Shown here one piece after another: positions 59,147 through 64,000 of a stretch of DNA of 64,000 nt. The stretch is taken from the NCBI GenBank assembly GCA_027704905.1, contig CM051018.1, positions 17,881,067 through 17,945,066 of the forward strand, read 5' to 3'. A model generated the notes under the pieces. The model saw only the letters and a list, made by a program, of their open reading frames with translations. It searched no databases and was not told the DNA's origin. A program made the position numbers and the translations under genes. Source of the stretch: Muraenolepis orangiensis. Its lineage: Eukaryota; Chordata; Actinopteri; Gadiformes; Muraenolepididae. Numbering within the stretch: the first letter of the stretch is position 1; every line of letters begins with the position of its first letter.

Positions 59147-60128
59147 CACCATGGTGAACAATTTTAATTTGCAAATAAGTAATAGAGTGTAACGTAGCAA
59201 ATGTTCTTGTCAGCTGCTAATGGCCCAAAGAGTGATTATTTCGCTAATTGTTTGCTTTAAAAATAATACGATTAAGGTAAGATATGATGACTGAAAAAGG
59301 TAGCCCACTGCTTGCTGTGTTCCCATTGTGTGTGCCCGTTTTATAGCAATTCAGACGCCACAAATCCTTCATGGTGGTTGAATTCCCATGCGAGCACCTG
59401 TAGACGGCTGCCGAGAAGAGGAACATAGACCAGAGGCAACAGGAGTTCCTGTCTTTCAAAGTTAGGGGTTCTGATCCATTATTACTATATTTATGTTTGC
59501 CTTGCCCCAAATCTGTCCCGGCTCACGCCCAGGGGAGGGCATGTTTTATAGTTGAATTGGCTGTTTCAAACACAGTCCATGTGGTTTTTATTTACCGGAC
59601 AGGACCAGACTAAAAAGAGGCTCGACAGAGCTGCTCAGAACTCTCAAGCACCACCTCGGGTCTCCTGCTGCTTGAGCTACAGACCCAGACGTCCCCCCCC
59701 CCCCCCCCCATCATCTAACCCCCGGCAGGAGCCCTAAAGCCTCTGGACGCCCCCCCCCCCCCCCCCCCCGCCCGCGGTGGGCCTTGTACTCTCAGAGCCT
59801 CTTATCCAGCACGGACTGAACCAGACCGAAACAACAGTGGACCGTCGGACAGCATCAGCCGATGAACTTGATGAACAAATTGATCACATTGGATGACGCA
59901 TGATAATGATGATGTAGGCCTGTATGACTTGGGCTGGTGGATTGGACACTGTGTGAAGGTAAAGTCCACGTACATGTCCTGTCTGGGATTAATAAATCAA
60001 TATCTAATCGGTCGACGCTCAAACGAAAAAGATCAAAGCATGGACGTAGGCTACTGTATAACCCCACCCCCCCCCCCCCCTTACTCCACCGTGAGTCAGG
60101 TAGGGACAGAACAGCCACGACGCCGCCA

Positions 60129-60268
<140 letters not shown>

Positions 60269-60353
60269 CTCTGTCACTCTATCCTTCTACACAGTGTGCT
60301 CAGCCAGAGAGGAGAGGTGCTAACGCTAACTCTACCGCCGCTACTGTTCCGTC

Positions 60354-60416
60354 ATGGCGGGACCGACGTCGACGGCGGTGGCCGAGGATGTGCTGGCGTT
60401 GGCAGGGCCCAGCAGG
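60354..60416 (+). CDS. possible unrecognised first coding exon
   Basis: A GC-rich ATG with good Kozak context (gtcATGg) opens MAGPTSTAVAEDVLALAGPS, followed by CAG and a GTACAG donor-like site. A (CT)n tract and a gap-free, promoter-like CpG-rich segment precede it. I do not recognise the protein, and no convincing downstream exon was found. It could be the first exon of a housekeeping gene or chance coding potential. Confidence 0.25.
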
Positions 60417-60545
60417 TACAGCTGCGGAAGCTGCTGTCTTGGCGGGATGTATTCTAGGAGGCAGACGAGACACGCTGCCCACAGCCCCGGGTCCCTAACG
60501 CCTACTGCTGGAAGGTTACCAAGGCACTGCAGGGGGGGGGTGAGG

Positions 60546-60550
60546 GAGGT

Positions 60551-60581
<31 letters not shown>

Positions 60582-60596
60582 GGGGGGGGGGAGGGG
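60546..60596. repeat. TG then poly-G tract
   Basis: A short TG run leads into about 26 G in a row. Confidence 0.92.
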
Positions 60597-60676
60597 GTGC
60601 TGTGTGTTCATCTCAGCAGTTTTGAAAAAAAAAGAAAAAAGAAAAAGGATAAGCAGGCTGGAGGAAAGGCAGTCCC

Positions 60677-60834
<158 letters not shown>

Positions 60835-60876
60835 CAACTCTTCTCTCAGCCAAATCAACACCCTCGTATCCTCATG

Positions 60877-61303
60877 TGTGTGGTGGTGGTGGCGGTGGTG
60901 GTGGTGGCGGTGATGGTGGTGGCGGTGATGGTGGTGGCGGTGATGGTGGTGGCGGTGGTGGTGGTGGTGGTGGGGTGCTAGTGGTGGAGGTGTTGGGGGC
61001 GGTGGAGGGGGTGGTGGTGGAGGTGGTGGGGGCGGTAGTGGCGGTGGTGGTGGTGGCGGTGGTGGCGGTGGCGGTGGTGGCGGTGTGCGGTAGTGGTGGT
61101 GGCGGTGGTGGTGGCGGTAGTGGTGGTGGCAGTGGCGGTAGTGGCGGTGGTGGTGGGGGTGCTAGTGTTGGAGGTGGTGGGGGTGGTGGTGGTGACGGTG
61201 GGGGTGGTGGTGGCGGTGGCGGTAGTGGCGGTGGTGGTGGGGGTGCTAGTGTTGGAGGTGGTGAGGGCGGTGGTGGAGGTGGTGGGGGCGGAGGTGGCGC
61301 TTG
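60877..61303. repeat. (GGT/GGC)n trinucleotide array
   Basis: About 430 bp of GGT with GGC, GCT and GAG variants. It produces poly-Gly and poly-Val/Ala ORFs with no codon-level signs of selection. Confidence 0.92.
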
Positions 61304-61740
61304 AGAAGTACTTGTGCCTGCTGCTGCTGCTGCTGCTGTGTGTACACACTAAATCCATGTGCTCGGCTTTTGGAAAATGTGCAACGTCCCCTTGAACCTC
61401 TGTTCACGCCTGAGTTGGATGCTGATGAGGCCAAGGCAGCGAGACAATAGGGGGGGAAAGCACTTAACCTTACACATATACCAGTACAAGAGGAAATCAG
61501 ACCTATTAATGCGCGCCGATTGTGAAGATGGAAGACGGAGCTGCCGGATGCTGAATATGGACTTTTATCTCATCATTATGCAGTATATATACATACAACT
61601 GGCTCATCGCTCCCGAGAGATAGAGAGAGAAGCGAGGGAAAAGGCCAGAGCCACGATGATGAATGCCATTGGCAAGGTTCTTACAATGGTGACAGCTGTA
61701 CCCACAACATACTTCTGTCCAGCAGTGGCTTGTCCCCACA

Positions 61741-62160
<420 letters not shown>

Positions 62161-62429
62161 GAGGGAGAGGGCGAGAGAGGAGAGAGAACACTCCCCTCAC
62201 AGAGGCAAAGGTGCTTCCTTGAGGGGCAATAGCCCAATGCCATGTTACAATGACCTATTACTTACTATAGGACACACTTTCATCCAAAGAGGCTTACAGT
62301 GGATTCAGGTACAGGTGATTGTGGTGGCAGGTAAGAGGGTTGGGTCTCTTGCTCAATGGGACACTACAGATGCTTACAGGTGTGTTGTAGACACTGAACC
62401 CACAAACGTTTGTGTGGGAGTCAGACACC

Positions 62430-62680
62430 GGGCGGAGGGAGAGCTCAGTCTGTTGGGACTTGGGGGCTTGGGAACCACCGGAAGGTCGCCGGTTCAAGTC
62501 CCCCGAAACGCCCGGGCACTGCCGAGGTTCCCTTGAGCAAGGCACCAGATCCCCCTACTCCCCGGGCAGCTGTATTTACAATAGCTGCCCACTGCTCCTA
62601 ATACCAGGATGGGTTAAATGCAGAGACACACATATGTGTGTGTGTGACCAATAAAGAGGACTCAATCCTCCAGATTTACA
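62430..62680 (+). mobile_element. SINE family 1 copy
   Basis: Head GAGAGCTCAGTCTGTTGGG, B box CCGGTTCAAGTCCCCC, tail GTGACCAATAAAGAGGAC. Confidence 0.85.
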
Positions 62681-63061
62681 TATTATACCACTAGACCCCC
62701 CCCCCTGCCCCATATCCCCCCTTCTGCTACAAATCATTATATTCTAGCTTTAATCCCACTCCCCAGGTCGTCCTAGAGGGAAGTATCATAAAGTTGCTGG
62801 ATTAAGTTGAATGATTTATAGCCCAACCTCATAAGCAGTGTGACAGGGCAGTGCTTTATTACTAGTGTATTTACAGTGCCTGCTATAGGGTTGTGCTTAG
62901 AAACAGACAGCCGTACTGAGCATTAAGCACTTATTCTTATCTTTCAATGAAGTCTCAAATTCCCTCCGACTTTCTTTCTATTTCGACATTCAACGACCAA
63001 ACATGGAAGCTGCCAAATGCATCCTTCCTTGAATTGTCATCTCCCTCTCTGCCAACATGTG

Positions 63062-63411
<350 letters not shown>

Positions 63412-63479
63412 AGGTATTCAGTCCCTCACTGGGACTCTTTTGTTTGGCATCGGCGCCTGTCCACGGGTTCCGGATGTGG

Positions 63480-63507
63480 CCAATGAGGAGCGGGGTAGGG
63501 GCGGGGA
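63480..63507 (+). promoter_or_regulatory. candidate khdrbs2 core promoter (CCAAT and GC boxes)
   Basis: CCAAT at 63480-63484 and GGGGCGGGG near 63498-63506 lie about 330 bp upstream of the khdrbs2 ATG in a GC-rich stretch. Their orientation and distance suit a TATA-less vertebrate promoter. Confidence 0.45.
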
Positions 63508-63837
63508 GCACACCGCTTGCAAACCAAGTGTGGGACTCTCAAGTCTCCAGCGGGGTGCCGTCCATGCAGAAGGGGTGGGGGGGAAAGCGAGATGTGCAGC
63601 TCACACCTCTAAACTACAACCACCCCGAGCGTTCAACTGAGACGCATCACTGGAAAAACTGGATATCCCATCTCTTTTTTTGCAGGTTAATTTTCTTTCT
63701 CCACACTGTCAGTGTCATTCCCCCCAAAAGGGAAACAATTTGACATCGTAACGCTCGCCGTATAGGTTATTATACTCCTCCGGTCGCGTCTCACCTGCAC
63801 ACTGCGCAGCTGAACAGCTCCACTGTACGATAGAAAC

Positions 63838-63928
63838 ATGCACCGGGAGAAAGACTTACCTGAACTGATGGCGGAGAAGGACAGCCTTGACCCGTCCTTT
63901 GTCCATGCGATGCGTCTGCTCGCCGAAG
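63838..63928 (+). CDS. khdrbs2: khdrbs2 first coding exon (partial gene)
   Basis: KHDRBS2 (SLM-1) is a nuclear STAR-family KH-domain RNA-binding protein that regulates alternative splicing, notably of neurexins, in neurons. The exon reads MHREKDLPELMAEKDSLDP, then SFVHAMRLLAE, ending in donor GTAAGG. It matches the N-terminal Qua1 dimerisation start of KHDRBS2 (MEEEKYLPELMAEKDSLDP in human). KHDRBS3 shares much of this, but LLAE and the neighbourhood with eys and phf3 favour KHDRBS2. The rest of the gene lies beyond the window. Confidence 0.9.
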
Positions 63929-64000
63929 GTAAGGTGACCACTCTGGAAAGAAGTATCTTCGGGGCTTTTTGTTCGTGCGCTTCCTTGGTTTGCGTAATGT

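Noticed and set aside
61340..61449. Short open segment ending LFTPELDADEAKAARQ then TAG
   Set aside because: Looks protein-like for 16 codons but has no clear acceptor and no recognised homolog; chance cannot be excluded.

Overview
The window is vertebrate nuclear DNA, almost certainly from a teleost fish. It has short exons with GT-AG borders in large introns, tRNA-derived SINEs, MITE-like elements and an extreme density of microsatellites. That STR load recalls codfishes (Gadiformes), but this is only an inference. No bacterial, viral or CRISPR-type feature was seen.

Layout. (1) 1-35148, + strand: the 3' part of eys (eyes shut / spacemaker homolog). Nine exons from 10602 give 865 in-frame codons plus stop, encoding the alternating LamG and EGF modules of the C-terminus. 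The first 10.6 kb is upstream intron, mostly satellites. (2) 35769-47840, - strand: phf3 (PHD finger protein 3). Fifteen coding exons with consistent phases encode two AT-hook-like motifs, a PHD finger, a TFIIS central-like domain, a SPOC domain and a disordered basic tail. eys and phf3 are tail to tail, 620 bp apart. A CpG-rich, CACGTG-bearing region near 49.5-49.9 kb is the probable phf3 promoter. (3) 50542-56045, - strand: asrgl1 (isoaspartyl peptidase / L-asparaginase), complete in six coding exons (310 aa). (4) 56.0-63.8 kb: intergenic and 5' non-coding sequence full of repeats, with one unrecognised possible first exon at 60354. (5) 63838-63928, + strand: first coding exon of khdrbs2, with CCAAT and GC boxes upstream.

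The eys-phf3-khdrbs2 neighbourhood matches human 6q11-q12; as I recall the human map, asrgl1 is not part of it. The four genes work in separate processes: photoreceptor extracellular matrix, RNA polymerase II-linked regulation, isoaspartyl peptide breakdown, and splicing regulation.

The most notable observations are these. The conserved phf3 N-terminus is recognisable, but its start codon reads ACG and an in-frame TAG follows. phf3 has two local duplications that copy exon fragments into introns, and one GC-AG intron. Near-perfect fold-back hairpins lie in an asrgl1 intron. A minisatellite of p53-half-site-like units lies just upstream of an eys exon. An inverted repeat with four CACGTG boxes lies by the phf3 promoter. 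Length-variable microsatellites form the polypyrimidine tracts of several splice acceptors. I found no convincing undescribed multi-gene system.
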